This document shows, in pieces, positions 52,065 to 60,928 of a DNA stretch of 64,000 nt (positions are counted from its first letter, which is position 1; the number at the start of each line of letters is the position of its first letter). This stretch comes from Actinomycetes bacterium (GTDB lineage Bacteria; Actinomycetota; Acidimicrobiia; Acidimicrobiales; Acidimicrobiaceae). The stretch covers positions 1 to 64,000 of the forward strand of contig JAKAQR010000004.1 of NCBI GenBank assembly GCA_021819725.1, given 5' to 3'. The position numbers and the translations under genes were made by a program. The notes beneath the pieces are model-generated. The model was not told where the DNA came from and did no database searches. It saw only the letters and a program-made list of their open reading frames with translations.

Positions 52065-53393
52065 TTGACCAAGGCTACAAGTTCAGGTTCATGGTTGGAG
52101 GTACTCCAGACCAAAGACCTCTCGCTCATCTTTACCGCACGGGTGGCGATGAGTGTGTCGCGGGCGATCGCCGGGATCGCGGTGCCTCTCTACCTTGCCA
52201 CCCTGGGTTTCAACGGCTTCGAACTCGGGATCCTGTACTTGATCGTCGCACTCGTCGCTGCGGGCATGTCCTCGGGCATCGGCTTTGCCACGAACAAAGT
52301 CGGTGCGAAATCCTTCATGGTCATCGTGCCTGCGTTGGTTGCCGTCGCCGGCGTGGTCTACGCCTTCTCCAGCGACACCGCAGTGCTGTTCATCTTTGCG
52401 GCACTCGCAAGCTTCGGACGAGGTGCGGGCGCAGGTGCAGGGATGGTCGGCCCCTACCAACCAGCTGAATCCCAATTGATCGTCAACTCCATCAGCCCCG
52501 CAAATCGGAATCGAGCCTTCTCGCTGGTCTCGCTAGCCTCGACTGGAGGGGCACTCATCGGCACTGGCCTCGCAGCGCTCTCTGGACATGAGCACGTGCT
52601 GCGTACCGCTGCGGTCGCAGTCTTCCGTCCGAGCATGTTGATCGCTTCACTCGCCGCATTGGTAGCGAGCATCATCGCTATGTTCCTGTCAAGCCACCCC
52701 GTTCAAGCCAAACATCCGAGTGCCCACAAACAGGAGAAGGTCTTCGCCTTCCCGGAGCGATCCCGATGGCTCCTCTATCGACTCTGGGTCACCAATACCC
52801 TCAATGGGGCTGCGGTTGGGATGTTCGGACCCTTTGTCACCTATTGGCTCTATATCCGTTACCATGCCAACGAGGTGACCATCGGCGAGCTGTACCTACT
52901 GGTCAATATCATCACCCTAGGTTCCGGTCTCATCGCCCCAAAGGTCGCACAACATTTTGGGACCATTCGCATCACATCCTGGCTGCGCATTGCGCAGGGC
53001 CTACTGCTCATTCCTCTCGCACTCTCACCAACCTTCGTTATCGCTGGTGTGATCTACACAATCCGCATGTTTGCCCAACGGGTGGCGCTCCCCTTGCGCC
53101 AGTCCTACGTGCTTGCGATGGCAGACCCTTCAGAGCAGGCCCGAGTCGCCGCACTATCGAATCTTCCGTCCCAGATTGTGATGGCAATCTCCCCCACCCT
53201 GACCGGTTATCTGCTCGATGACGTCAGCCTCTCCTTACCCTTTGAGATAGCTAGCGTCATCCAGACGATCTCCGCCTTTGCCTACTACTTCTTCTTCCGC
53301 AATGCAGCTCCCCCCGAAGAGATTGCACGACTACGTGACAAGAACGACGGAGTACTCGAAATACGCCGCGAGGAACAGACCCCAACGGACTAA
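52065..53393 (+). CDS. Major facilitator superfamily transporter
   Basis: 442 aa with about 12 hydrophobic helices in two halves separated by a charged loop (near 215-235, KAKHPSAHKQEKVF). No family-specific motif names the substrate; export of a drug or metabolite is likely. TTG start, 11 bases after a TATAGT box. Followed at once by the flavin-fold and sirtuin genes, which may share its transcript. Confidence 0.85.
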   Translation: MTKATSSGSWLEVLQTKDLSLIFTARVAMSVSRAIAGIAVPLYLATLGFNGFELGILYLIVALVAAGMSSGIGFATNKVGAKSFMVIVPALVAVAGVVYAFSSDTAVLFIFAALASFGRGAGAGAGMVGPYQPAESQLIVNSISPANRNRAFSLVSLASTGGALIGTGLAALSGHEHVLRTAAVAVFRPSMLIASLAALVASIIAMFLSSHPVQAKHPSAHKQEKVFAFPERSRWLLYRLWVTNTLNGAAVGMFGPFVTYWLYIRYHANEVTIGELYLLVNIITLGSGLIAPKVAQHFGTIRITSWLRIAQGLLLIPLALSPTFVIAGVIYTIRMFAQRVALPLRQSYVLAMADPSEQARVAALSNLPSQIVMAISPTLTGYLLDDVSLSLPFEIASVIQTISAFAYYFFFRNAAPPEEIARLRDKNDGVLEIRREEQTPTD

Positions 53394-53406
53394 TAGGATA
53401 CTTTAC

Positions 53407-53817
53407 ATGGCCACTCCGCCCACACTAGAGTTCTTGGCAACGAATCACCATGCAGTTCTTGGCACCTATCGCAGCGATGGAGGAGTCCAGCTCTCTCCGG
53501 TCCTCGCAGTAGCGATGAGCCCAACCACCATCGGGGTCTCGTCGCGAGAGACTGCTATCAAAACCCGAAACCTTCGTCGGAACCCCTCCGTTTTCCTCTG
53601 CGTCTTTCCCGATTCCTTCTTTGGCAGTTGGATGCAGGCCGACGGGATCGCTACCATCTGTTCACTGCCAACGGCGATGGATCGACTGATCGACTATTAC
53701 CGCCTGGCGGCGGGTGAACACAACGACTGGGCAAGCTATCGTGAGGCTATGGTGACAGAGCACCGGGTGCTCATCGAAATCGCCGTAACTCGCATCGGAC
53801 CAACCGTCAGCGGATGA
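53407..53817 (+). CDS. Split-barrel flavin/F420-binding (PPOX-type) protein
   Basis: 136 aa from ATG 53407. Begins LEFLATNHHAVLGTYRSDGGVQLSPVLA, the common first strands of the pyridoxamine-oxidase-like split barrel, with KTRNLRRNPSVFLCVF following as in Actinobacterial F420/FMN-binding members. Likely a small flavin- or F420-dependent reductase of unknown substrate. Its stop overlaps the sirtuin ATG by 4 bp. Confidence 0.78.
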   Translation: MATPPTLEFLATNHHAVLGTYRSDGGVQLSPVLAVAMSPTTIGVSSRETAIKTRNLRRNPSVFLCVFPDSFFGSWMQADGIATICSLPTAMDRLIDYYRLAAGEHNDWASYREAMVTEHRVLIEIAVTRIGPTVSG

Positions 53818-54593
53818 CCGACCTCGAGCAGCGTATCGATGACCTCCAGTTGGCACCCATGGTGGCCTTTACCGGTGCTGGTCTTTCGACCGCTGCTGGT
53901 ATCCCCGATTATCGTGGGCCAAACGGCGTCTGGACCAAAGATCCTTCTGCAGCAAAGCTGTCGCGCGTGAGCCAGTATCGCAGCGATCCCGAACTGAGAC
54001 GACGTCTGTGGAGGGATCGCCTCACCAACCCGCTCTACGGCGCCCAACCAACGCCGGGACACCAACTTCTTGGAGCACTCGCCAACAGCGGTACGCTCAC
54101 CGGTGTGATCACCCAAAACGTCGATGGCCTCCATCGACTGGTCACCGGCCACAGCTACCCGCTGGTCGAACTACATGGATGCATCCGCGAGACTCGCTGT
54201 CTCTGCTGTGGAGATATCCAACCGATGGACCAAGCGCTTGCTCGCGTAGCCAACGGCGATAGCGATCCAACCTGCCTCCGCTGTCACGATGCCAATCGCA
54301 GCGGTGGCTTGCTCACCTCCAACACCGTAACCTTCGGTGAACCAGTCCCACCTACCAGGCTAGAGACGGCCCAAGAGCTCATCAACAACGCCCAGGTCCT
54401 CCTCGTGCTCGGTAGCACCCTCTCCGTCAACCCGGCAGCCCGTCTCGTCGCGTTTGCGCTTGAGCGAGAACGACATGTAGTTGTGGTAAACCAGGGCCCC
54501 ACTCGGTATGACAACCGAGGAGTCATCAAGATTCATGCAGATTGCCAGGAGTTTCTCCAAGTCCTCGCTACCAAAATACACCACGCCATCTAA
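53814..54593 (+). CDS. Sir2-family NAD-dependent protein deacylase
   Basis: 259 aa. NAD motif AFTGAGLSTAAGIPDYRG (GAGLS 21-25), TQNVDGLH, the catalytic His121 in VELHGCIRE, zinc cysteines C129/C132 and a second CxxC pair (PTCLRCHD), and LGSTLSVNPAA. Removes acyl groups from lysines using NAD, for example to reactivate acyl-CoA synthetases. Ends 40 bp before the 244-bp tandem array. Confidence 0.93.
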   Translation: MTDLEQRIDDLQLAPMVAFTGAGLSTAAGIPDYRGPNGVWTKDPSAAKLSRVSQYRSDPELRRRLWRDRLTNPLYGAQPTPGHQLLGALANSGTLTGVITQNVDGLHRLVTGHSYPLVELHGCIRETRCLCCGDIQPMDQALARVANGDSDPTCLRCHDANRSGGLLTSNTVTFGEPVPPTRLETAQELINNAQVLLVLGSTLSVNPAARLVAFALERERHVVVVNQGPTRYDNRGVIKIHADCQEFLQVLATKIHHAI

Positions 54594-54702
54594 TCGAGTT
54601 CCGATCCATCGTTCCCCAAGAAGCTCTGCTTGTGTTACCAGCGAACTCACAACAACGCGGCATAGGTTGGAGAGTACCAACAACCCCATCCCAAACCCCC
54701 AG

Positions 54703-54736
54703 ACACCAATGAGACCTGCAAAGGTCTCATTGGTGT
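54703..54736. terminator. Hairpin in array copy 1
   Basis: Perfect 14-bp stem (ACACCAATGAGACC with its complement), loop TGCAAA, followed on the plus strand by TTT. A strong intrinsic-terminator shape that would end the sirtuin transcript. Confidence 0.8.
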
Positions 54737-54946
54737 TTTGGGCGAAGCAAGCGTTGCGGGGCCAGGTCGGTCACGTGTTGCCCGATAGCTCTCGAAGTAC
54801 CAGGGATACTCGACTGGAACCGGGCTGGATGGTTTGTGCGCTCAGTTAGCGGCAATCTCCCAGGAATCCATAGCATTGTTACCAGCGAACTCACAACAAC
54901 GCGGCATAGGTTGGAGAGTACCAACAACCCCATCCCAAACCCCCAG

Positions 54947-54980
54947 ACACCAATGAGACCTGCAAAGGTCTCATTGGTGT
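54947..54980. terminator. Hairpin in array copy 2
   Basis: Same stem-loop as copy 1, 244 bp further on. Confidence 0.75.
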
Positions 54981-55185
54981 TTTGGGCGAAGCAAGCGTTG
55001 CGGGGCCAGGTCGGTCACGTGTTGCCCGATAGCTCTCGAAGTACCAGGGATACTCGACTGGAACCGGGCTGGATGGTTTGTGCGCTCAGTTAGCGGCAAT
55101 CTCCCAGGAATCCATAGCATTGTTACCAGCGAACTCACAACAACGCGGCATAGGTTGGAGAGTACCAACAACCCCATCCCAAACC

Positions 55186-55231
55186 CCCAAAACACCAATG
55201 AGACCTGCAAAGGTCTCATTGGTGTTTTGGG
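55186..55231. terminator. Hairpin in array copy 3, 20-bp perfect stem
   Basis: The stem extends to CCCAAAACACCAATGAGACC and its exact complement around loop TGCAAA. It works in both directions and contains the methylase stop codon (55218-55216). Confidence 0.85.
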
Positions 55232-56814
55232 CGAAGCAAGCGTTGCGGGGAAGGCTGTCCAAGCCTGGGGAGCCACCAGGCGAGTAGCTGGGACCAGAGT
55301 GCATCGTCAATCTGGTATGCATCGCGAATCGCCCGAAGGTAAGGATCCAGGTTGCCAGGCACCCACGGTGGCCAAAAACGCGCTGCTTGATCCCAGGCAA
55401 CCCTCGTTATCGGCAACGGAACCTCTCCGAGATCTCGCGCCGAAAACTTCAATGCCTTCGGGCTTAAGGCCGTTCCTGCACAACGATGTTCCAGGAAGCC
55501 AGCTGCCGCTGGCGAACCGAGCGCAGCTGCCAATAGCGACAATCCAACCCCTCGTTCATCCTTGGCAAAAAGAGAGATCACCGGAGTGAGCGGCAAGGTG
55601 GTGCCGTCCCTATCGACCCAGGGTGCTACCACTCGCTTCTGCGGTGCTATCACCAGCTTTGGCGCCAACAGCCCACGAAGGGATTTTTTCATGGTGCTCA
55701 TCGCTTGCTCACTTAACGCCGGGTAGAGAAAACGATGTCCTCCGATACGGACGCTGCGATGACCCCATTGCGGCTCACTCCAACCGAGATGCCCGACGGT
55801 GAGCACGCGATGGAGCCGCTGACCATCAGCCGGTTGTCGTGCACTTGCCTCGTGTTCATCGATCTCTGGGGTGCCTTCGCCTACCTTGGCAGCTACCTGA
55901 TAAAACTCATCGCGAAAACCAGCGGTTACTCTCGCCACATCCTTCACGCGCCATCGCGCCGAGAGCCCGAGTGCGGGAGACTCAGCCACCCACGAGCCCC
56001 AACTGGTGCTACCCTCTCGGATTCCACCCGTCTCATCCCATACCGACTCCTTGCCCAACCTTCGCACCCAAAGACAGACCGTGATCACCGAGGCATCGAA
56101 GGTTTCCTCAGGCAACCGATCGACCCGTAGCAGCTCTCCTTGGGAATCGATCCATCGACGGACCTCGGATGACCCTTCAGCGGACAGACAGGAGAGTGGC
56201 AGAATCATACCGCAGACTCCCCCCACCCGTAGATGATCAAAGGCACGAGCCAGAAAGTAGGTCGAAAGATCGGTGGTTGCCCTCGAGATCCCGCGGTAGG
56301 TTTGACGCAGTGTCGCCCAATCAACGCTATTAATGCCCTCGTACCTGCGCGAGCGCAGCCGAGGGCTCAAAAATGGAGGATTTCCGATCACCAGATCAAA
56401 GTCACCATACTTGCGCGAGAGCTCAGTGTTCAGCGCAGGGTCGAGACCGTCCCCATGAATGATTCGGAGAGTGTTTCCGTTCCGCAAGCTAGCGGACATC
56501 TCACGATCGCACCGTTGCGCGACCTCGGCATCTACCTCGACGCCTATCAAACGCATCGGGCTCGGCAGTGTTCGATCGGCTGCAACGAGAAAGGACCCAG
56601 CACCAGAGGAGAGGTCAAGTACCCGTCGCACCTCAAGATCATACCCTTGAAAGAAGGACGTCAACAGCTGGGTCGCAACCTCCACCGGTGTGAAATACAT
56701 GCCATGGGCCCGTTCATCAAGGCTTTTCTCGCCGCTCATGACCATCCGTGCGATCGATCGGTCACACGCTGGTGATTCACCCAATCGAGGTCCACCCAAA
56801 CCCACCTCGTACAC
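55216..56814 (-). CDS. Orphan N6-adenine DNA methyltransferase (TaqI/type IIG-like)
   Basis: 532 aa. SAM-binding start HGMYFTPVEVATQLL, LDLSSGAGSFLVAADR, the catalytic NPPF motif in VIGNPPFLSPRLR, and a C-terminal half resembling a target-recognition domain. No endonuclease motif or specificity partner is visible, so it is a lone methylase or a remnant of a restriction system. The last 12 codons (PQRLLRPKHQ and neighbours) come from the third copy of the 244-bp repeat, and the stop lies inside that hairpin, suggesting the original 3' end was replaced. ATGs at 56745 and 56739 are alternative starts. Confidence 0.85.
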   Translation of the reverse strand: MYEVGLGGPRLGESPACDRSIARMVMSGEKSLDERAHGMYFTPVEVATQLLTSFFQGYDLEVRRVLDLSSGAGSFLVAADRTLPSPMRLIGVEVDAEVAQRCDREMSASLRNGNTLRIIHGDGLDPALNTELSRKYGDFDLVIGNPPFLSPRLRSRRYEGINSVDWATLRQTYRGISRATTDLSTYFLARAFDHLRVGGVCGMILPLSCLSAEGSSEVRRWIDSQGELLRVDRLPEETFDASVITVCLWVRRLGKESVWDETGGIREGSTSWGSWVAESPALGLSARWRVKDVARVTAGFRDEFYQVAAKVGEGTPEIDEHEASARQPADGQRLHRVLTVGHLGWSEPQWGHRSVRIGGHRFLYPALSEQAMSTMKKSLRGLLAPKLVIAPQKRVVAPWVDRDGTTLPLTPVISLFAKDERGVGLSLLAAALGSPAAAGFLEHRCAGTALSPKALKFSARDLGEVPLPITRVAWDQAARFWPPWVPGNLDPYLRAIRDAYQIDDALWSQLLAWWLPRLGQPSPQRLLRPKHQ

Positions 56815-56904
56815 CCTGGGGCGATCGGTTCCGTCACCAAGACCTCACCTGCAACGCCCCATAGGCGAACTGCCCGACCTTGGTCGGTCATCACGGCATC
56901 ACCG

Positions 56905-58035
56905 CTATGGTGCCGGGGTCTCTGAGGCCTGGACCCAATTGGGAACCACCTCTACCCAGGTTTGCCCTGGCGCTAATGTGATCTGCTCACCATTGGAAAG
57001 GTAATAGGAGGTCGGTTGCTCCAACGTGCGTCGTTCCCAATGTCCTTTGAAGATCTCACCATTGCGCAAAATCCAAACAGAGCCTTCGCCAACCGTCTGC
57101 GAGTGCACGCCCAGGCTGTCGGGGCCGCTCTCGTTGTATTTACCAGGAGGAGCATTGACAAACTGCACCACAACATTGGTCGCACTCAACTGCTCGCCTC
57201 CGTTGCCGTAGGCAGGTTGTCCTGAATAGAAACGCAGGAAGCGACCAGCACTTGCGCTCCACTCCCAACTGACGTCTTCAGCCGCCGAAAATGGGAGAAC
57301 CACCGTATCGACGCCGTTGCCACCTGCGGGGACTTGGGTCGAGAAGTCGAAGAGGCGCGGAGGCGGCGTCTTCGACCCTACCAGCTTCCAAATCTCAGCG
57401 GTTGATCCATAGAGATTCTCCGGCGGAACGCGCGAAGTAATTCTCACAAATGGTGCTCCCACATAGGAAAGCGCATCGATATAGTGCAACCACCCTTGGG
57501 CTTTGACCCCTTGGATATCGGGAATGATGCCACCAGCAGAGACCAATATCGGATGCCCTAGCTGGTGCACCACATGCCAGTCGACCCAACGAAGTGAACG
57601 GATCGGTCCCACCATCGGTGGCGACTGACACTGGAAGACTGCAATAAAACGAGTGATGCCTCCCTCTGCTTGGACCTCATACACCACATCAGCCCCACTC
57701 AGCCCACTCTGCGGTCGTGCACCAGGATCATTACCAACTTTGATAGCAAGAGCCGGGCGCTGGGGAACTTGCCCATTGGGCGCTGGGAGATCTGTCAGCG
57801 GACATCGCGCGCTGGTGGAGGTCGCCGTCGCAGGCGGTGTTGATTGCACGGTCTTCGATGTCCCGACCGACCTATCCTTTACAGGGATCCTTGCGTTTGG
57901 GCTAGTCCGCAACGAGTCAAGGGTTATGGCACCAATCACGATGACAGCGATGGCAAGAACACCAAGAACCTTGATAAGTCTGACTCGCCTCTGCTGTCGC
58001 CCTCTTCGCTTTTTGGCACGCGAATGCTGCGCCAT
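56905..58035 (-). CDS. DUF3048-domain exported protein
   Basis: 376 aa. A basic N-terminus (RAKKRRGRQQRR), one membrane helix (about 20-42), a Ser/Thr/Pro-rich linker, then the DUF3048 domain (ALAIKVGNDPGARPQSGL, AEGGITRFIAVFQCQ, GPIRSLRWVDW) and its C-terminal part with QTVGEGSVWILRNGE and QPTSYYLSNGE. YerB-like family; surface-located and of unknown function, perhaps linked to wall metabolism. Transcribed leftward 90 bp before the methylase. Confidence 0.85.
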   Translation of the reverse strand: MAQHSRAKKRRGRQQRRVRLIKVLGVLAIAVIVIGAITLDSLRTSPNARIPVKDRSVGTSKTVQSTPPATATSTSARCPLTDLPAPNGQVPQRPALAIKVGNDPGARPQSGLSGADVVYEVQAEGGITRFIAVFQCQSPPMVGPIRSLRWVDWHVVHQLGHPILVSAGGIIPDIQGVKAQGWLHYIDALSYVGAPFVRITSRVPPENLYGSTAEIWKLVGSKTPPPRLFDFSTQVPAGGNGVDTVVLPFSAAEDVSWEWSASAGRFLRFYSGQPAYGNGGEQLSATNVVVQFVNAPPGKYNESGPDSLGVHSQTVGEGSVWILRNGEIFKGHWERRTLEQPTSYYLSNGEQITLAPGQTWVEVVPNWVQASETPAP

Positions 58036-58073
58036 CCCACCTCCCCTAGTGGCACTCCTCGTCGATGCCCGGC

Positions 58074-59015
58074 CTAACCACTCCGAGCAATGCCGACCAG
58101 GTCACCGAATTTTACCCAGCCTAGCTCGTAGCAACCATCGCTCACCCTCGCAACGGCATCGAGGGATGCTACCCCGTGTCGTAGCCACTGACTCAATCCA
58201 TAGGAAGCTGAATCCCCTACATGAAGGACGAATGCCCCGCTGATCGGGATTGGCCGGTCCCGCAAGACTGCTCCGATCGAGCGGCGTGAGCGCTCTACGA
58301 GCATAGGTTGCTCAAGATACCCCTGCCAACCATCAACATCCTCTTCCATCAAATGTGCGAGCTGCACCTCTTGTTCGACACCAACACCGATCACCCTCGC
58401 ACCAATCCGGTGAGCCATTGTTGTCAAGTTTCTGACGATTGCGCGACCTGCACTCGAGGTCACCATCCCACCAACCAAGCGGCGATCCAGCTTGACCCAC
58501 TCGGGCTCGAGCGCTACGAGAAGCGAGAGTCCACCGTAACCAACGCCTGCATTGTCGAGCGCAATTTCGGCACCAAGCTGTCGAAGCGGGCGAAGAGAAT
58601 CAGCCAGTCCCTCTGGATCCCGGATAATACTCTCTTCAGAAATCTCGATGATCAGTCGGTCACTCCAAGGTGCCATGAGATCCTGCACCGCCGCAGTACC
58701 AACGATCGACGGAGATATGTTGACACTCAATCTCGCCTCTGTCTCTTCGGCACCAAACCGCTGAAGAAGCCGGCTAAGCGTGCAGAGCTCCAAGGTGACA
58801 TCCAGCCCAAGGGCACCAGCACGGGCAAAAAGCTCCTTCGAGCCGACCCGCGGACTACGGGTCAGCCCCTCAATGGCCAGCAGGTGCGCCGAGTGACAGG
58901 AGTTCACTGGCTCAAGAACGGTCGTCAGCTCCTCAGGTGCTGCCAACGTTCGACGAACCTCGGCCTCCCAGTCCCACTCACCAGTGCGGGCAATAGCTAT
59001 CTGCTTGACCATCAC
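58074..59015 (-). CDS. Degenerate EAL-domain protein
   Basis: 313 aa EAL fold with a damaged active site: EAL reads EGL (AIEGLTR), the metal-binding DDFG reads DNAG (ALDNAGVGYGG), and AEGVE reads GVGVEQ, losing a catalytic glutamate. WVKLDR is kept. It probably no longer hydrolyses c-di-GMP but could bind it or a partner. A C-terminal tail (about 255-313) carries SGAFVLHVGDSASYG, similar in place to the tail of the next gene. Its ATG overlaps the stop of the active EAL gene by 4 bp, so the two are made together. Confidence 0.85.
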   Translation of the reverse strand: MMVKQIAIARTGEWDWEAEVRRTLAAPEELTTVLEPVNSCHSAHLLAIEGLTRSPRVGSKELFARAGALGLDVTLELCTLSRLLQRFGAEETEARLSVNISPSIVGTAAVQDLMAPWSDRLIIEISEESIIRDPEGLADSLRPLRQLGAEIALDNAGVGYGGLSLLVALEPEWVKLDRRLVGGMVTSSAGRAIVRNLTTMAHRIGARVIGVGVEQEVQLAHLMEEDVDGWQGYLEQPMLVERSRRSIGAVLRDRPIPISGAFVLHVGDSASYGLSQWLRHGVASLDAVARVSDGCYELGWVKFGDLVGIARSG

Positions 59016-60151
59016 GACGCCTCCACACCCTGTCGCTGCTGATCGCCGCTAAGCAGGCGTTCAAGCCGCACAACACCGAGGACACGCCTTGTATGGTCGG
59101 TCACCACAAGGGGATCAAAGCGTGTCTCCACGCCCCTCGCCAAACCCCTTCGCAGACACTCCCGCAGGGATGAGCCGCAAGCAACCTCCGTTACATTTCG
59201 AACGTGCTCGACTCCATCTGTTCCTCTCGACCAGAGGAACAGCGGGCGACCATAGTGATCGACACCGATACCAAACGGCTGATCAGGAAAACTCGTACTG
59301 CCGAGCGCAGTCGCAACTGATTCAGTGACCTCGGCGAGTTCTCGTCCGAGGGTGACGTTGCGCTCCTTGCGGCTCGAGTGCGACAGCTTCGCTGTGTTCA
59401 CCCTTGGGAGTCCTGACCCTGGTCGAGCAATCCAGTAACCCTGGCCAAGATCGATCCCCAGTCGGGAGGTTTCGTCGAACTCAGCCCGAGTTTCGATCCC
59501 CTCAGCGACAACCTTAATGCCCCTTGATCGTGCCGCAGCGACAAGAGTCGAGACGACGGCGGCCTTGGTTTCGGAGTGGTCGATATCCTCAATCAAGAAT
59601 CGATCGATTTTGATCATGTCGGGCTCAAGCTCATACATCAGCTCAAGACCTCCATACCCCGCACCCGCATCGTCAAGAGCGATGCGAGCTCCGAGCGAAC
59701 GATAGATCGCCAATTGTCGGCGGAGTTGCTTGGTCTCTGAGACTGGAACATGTTCGGTAAGTTCGATAACGACTCGATGCAACGGGGCGCTGATGAGCGT
59801 GCGATGAATCTCCTGCATACCTAGATAGATGGGCGAGACATTGACGTGGAGCACAAATCCACGGGGCAAGAAACGCAATACCGCTAGCCCACGCTCGAGC
59901 GCAATGGCCTCTAATTCAGCGCCAAGGCCAAGCTCTGACGCCTCAATGAATAACCGTTCGGTAGAGATCTCTCCAGCAAAACGGGCAAGCGCCTCATAGC
60001 CAACGACACCACCATCGTCGAGAGAGACGATCGGTTGGGTGACAATCGCTAGCGTTGTCGGATCAGCAAGCGTTGACGTAATCACCTGGGCGGAGGGTAT
60101 TTCAGCGAGATCGCTGACATCGTTGCCTTGCCCCTCTAGCTCCTTCTCCAT
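59012..60151 (-). CDS. EAL-domain c-di-GMP phosphodiesterase with C-terminal module
   Basis: 379 aa from ATG 60151 (GAGGTG upstream); frame starts further up (60196, 60265) are possible. The EAL site is complete: GYEALARFAGE, HVNVSPIYLG, IELTEHV, ALDDAGAGYGGLELM, IKIDRFL, VVAEGIET. After the EAL barrel a 110-residue tail resembles a CBS/YkuI-like regulatory module (HYGRPLFLWSRG, DPLVVTDHTRRVLGVVRLERLL). Should hydrolyse c-di-GMP to pGpG. Coupled to the degenerate EAL partner downstream. Confidence 0.9.
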   Translation of the reverse strand: MEKELEGQGNDVSDLAEIPSAQVITSTLADPTTLAIVTQPIVSLDDGGVVGYEALARFAGEISTERLFIEASELGLGAELEAIALERGLAVLRFLPRGFVLHVNVSPIYLGMQEIHRTLISAPLHRVVIELTEHVPVSETKQLRRQLAIYRSLGARIALDDAGAGYGGLELMYELEPDMIKIDRFLIEDIDHSETKAAVVSTLVAAARSRGIKVVAEGIETRAEFDETSRLGIDLGQGYWIARPGSGLPRVNTAKLSHSSRKERNVTLGRELAEVTESVATALGSTSFPDQPFGIGVDHYGRPLFLWSRGTDGVEHVRNVTEVACGSSLRECLRRGLARGVETRFDPLVVTDHTRRVLGVVRLERLLSGDQQRQGVEAS

Positions 60152-60337
60152 AACCCACACCTCATCCCATCCGTCATGCTGACCGCTTTTAGCCATTTCG
60201 GCAGAAAACACAGGGCCTTTAACAATCGACAAGGCCGCCCAATGGTGCTGCGGACCAACTCCCACGCCGGGCTACCTAGAAACGGGAGACCCCACGGGCC
60301 GTATCGACCATTGCGGTCACTAGGATCTAGCTATCGC

Positions 60338-60414
60338 GGGCGCTTAGCTCAGTTGGTTAGAGCGCAGCCTTCACACGGCTGAGGTCGGAGGTTCGAGTCC
60401 TCTAGCGCCCACCA
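60338..60414 (+). tRNA. tRNA-Val (anticodon CAC)
   Basis: Complete cloverleaf: acceptor GGGCGCT/AGCGCCC, D arm GCTCAGTTGGTTAGAGC, anticodon stem CAGCC/GGCTG with loop TTCACAC (anticodon CAC, reading GTG), T arm GGAGG TTCGAGT CCTCT, and encoded CCA (60412-60414). Confidence 0.97.
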
Positions 60415-60928
60415 AAATTCCCTTACGGCGACGAATAACTGGTCCTCGTCTGCCAATCCCTACCGACACCAAAGCAGATAGGCATGTTCGGAGACCTCTA
60501 GCGCCATGACAGTGGGCCTCAAGGCCGTGACTGTGCGACCGAAACCGTTATAGAGGTAGCGAGCCATCATCGCACGATCCCGAACAGGACAAAGGGGCGA
60601 TCCAACACTCCTCGCGTCTGTCGCCAGACGTCTCGGCACCTGGCGGCGTTCGGCGGTGGCCCTAGCCATCAGAGCCCTCGAAGGGAGATCCACTGCCATG
60701 GAACTACTGGTGCACATCCGTCTGGCCATGGATACTTGATAACGACAAACTCTGGCCAGGCCACAGAACTGTAACCTCGCCTGGACAACAATCGTATCGG
60801 CTCACATGGTGCGTCAGGTCACTCGATCCAACACTCCAGCGACGTTCTGGACAGAGATGCCGATGCCGCCAGCGATAGTGGATACCAGGTCCATGACACT
60901 GACGGCAGACGGCAAAACCGTTGGTCTC
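60415..60928. other. 514-bp gene-poor stretch after tRNA-Val
   Basis: No credible gene. It contains copy B of the 36-bp repeat. An 89-codon minus-strand frame (60460-60729) runs through the repeat, but its composition is arginine-rich and not protein-like. The 3' side of a tRNA gene plus repeat debris suggests a former integration or insertion site. Confidence 0.5.
60659..60694. repeat. 36-bp dispersed repeat, copy B
   Basis: GCCCTAGCCATCAGAGCCCT then 16 more bases ending in CCACT; matches the complement of 487-522 with one mismatch. No transposase is next to it, so it may be a lone IS end or a mobile repeat. Confidence 0.65.

Larger units (their letters stand above)
54633..55250. repeat. 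Tandem array of a 244-bp unit (two full copies plus 130 bp)
   Basis: Copies at 54633-54876, 54877-55120 and 55121-55250, near-identical by eye. The third stops after the hairpin part, so the pattern is X-Y-X-Y-X with X about 130 bp (hairpin) and Y about 114 bp. The only difference noticed is in the stem-flanking bases of X3 (CCCCAAAACACC against CCCCAGACACC). A plus-strand frame of about 85 codons recurs in the copies but has no support as a gene. The last X overlaps the 3' end of the methylase gene. Confidence 0.95.

Noticed and set aside
54836..55093. Repeated plus-strand frame of about 85 codons in the 244-bp array
   Set aside because: It merely recurs with the repeat, runs through the terminator hairpin, and has no ribosome binding site or family resemblance.
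54633..55250. The array as a CRISPR
   Set aside because: The unit is 244 bp, the two Y segments are identical, and no cas genes are present.
60460..60729. Minus-strand 89-codon frame behind tRNA-Val
   Set aside because: It runs through a dispersed repeat and has no start signal; more likely repeat debris.
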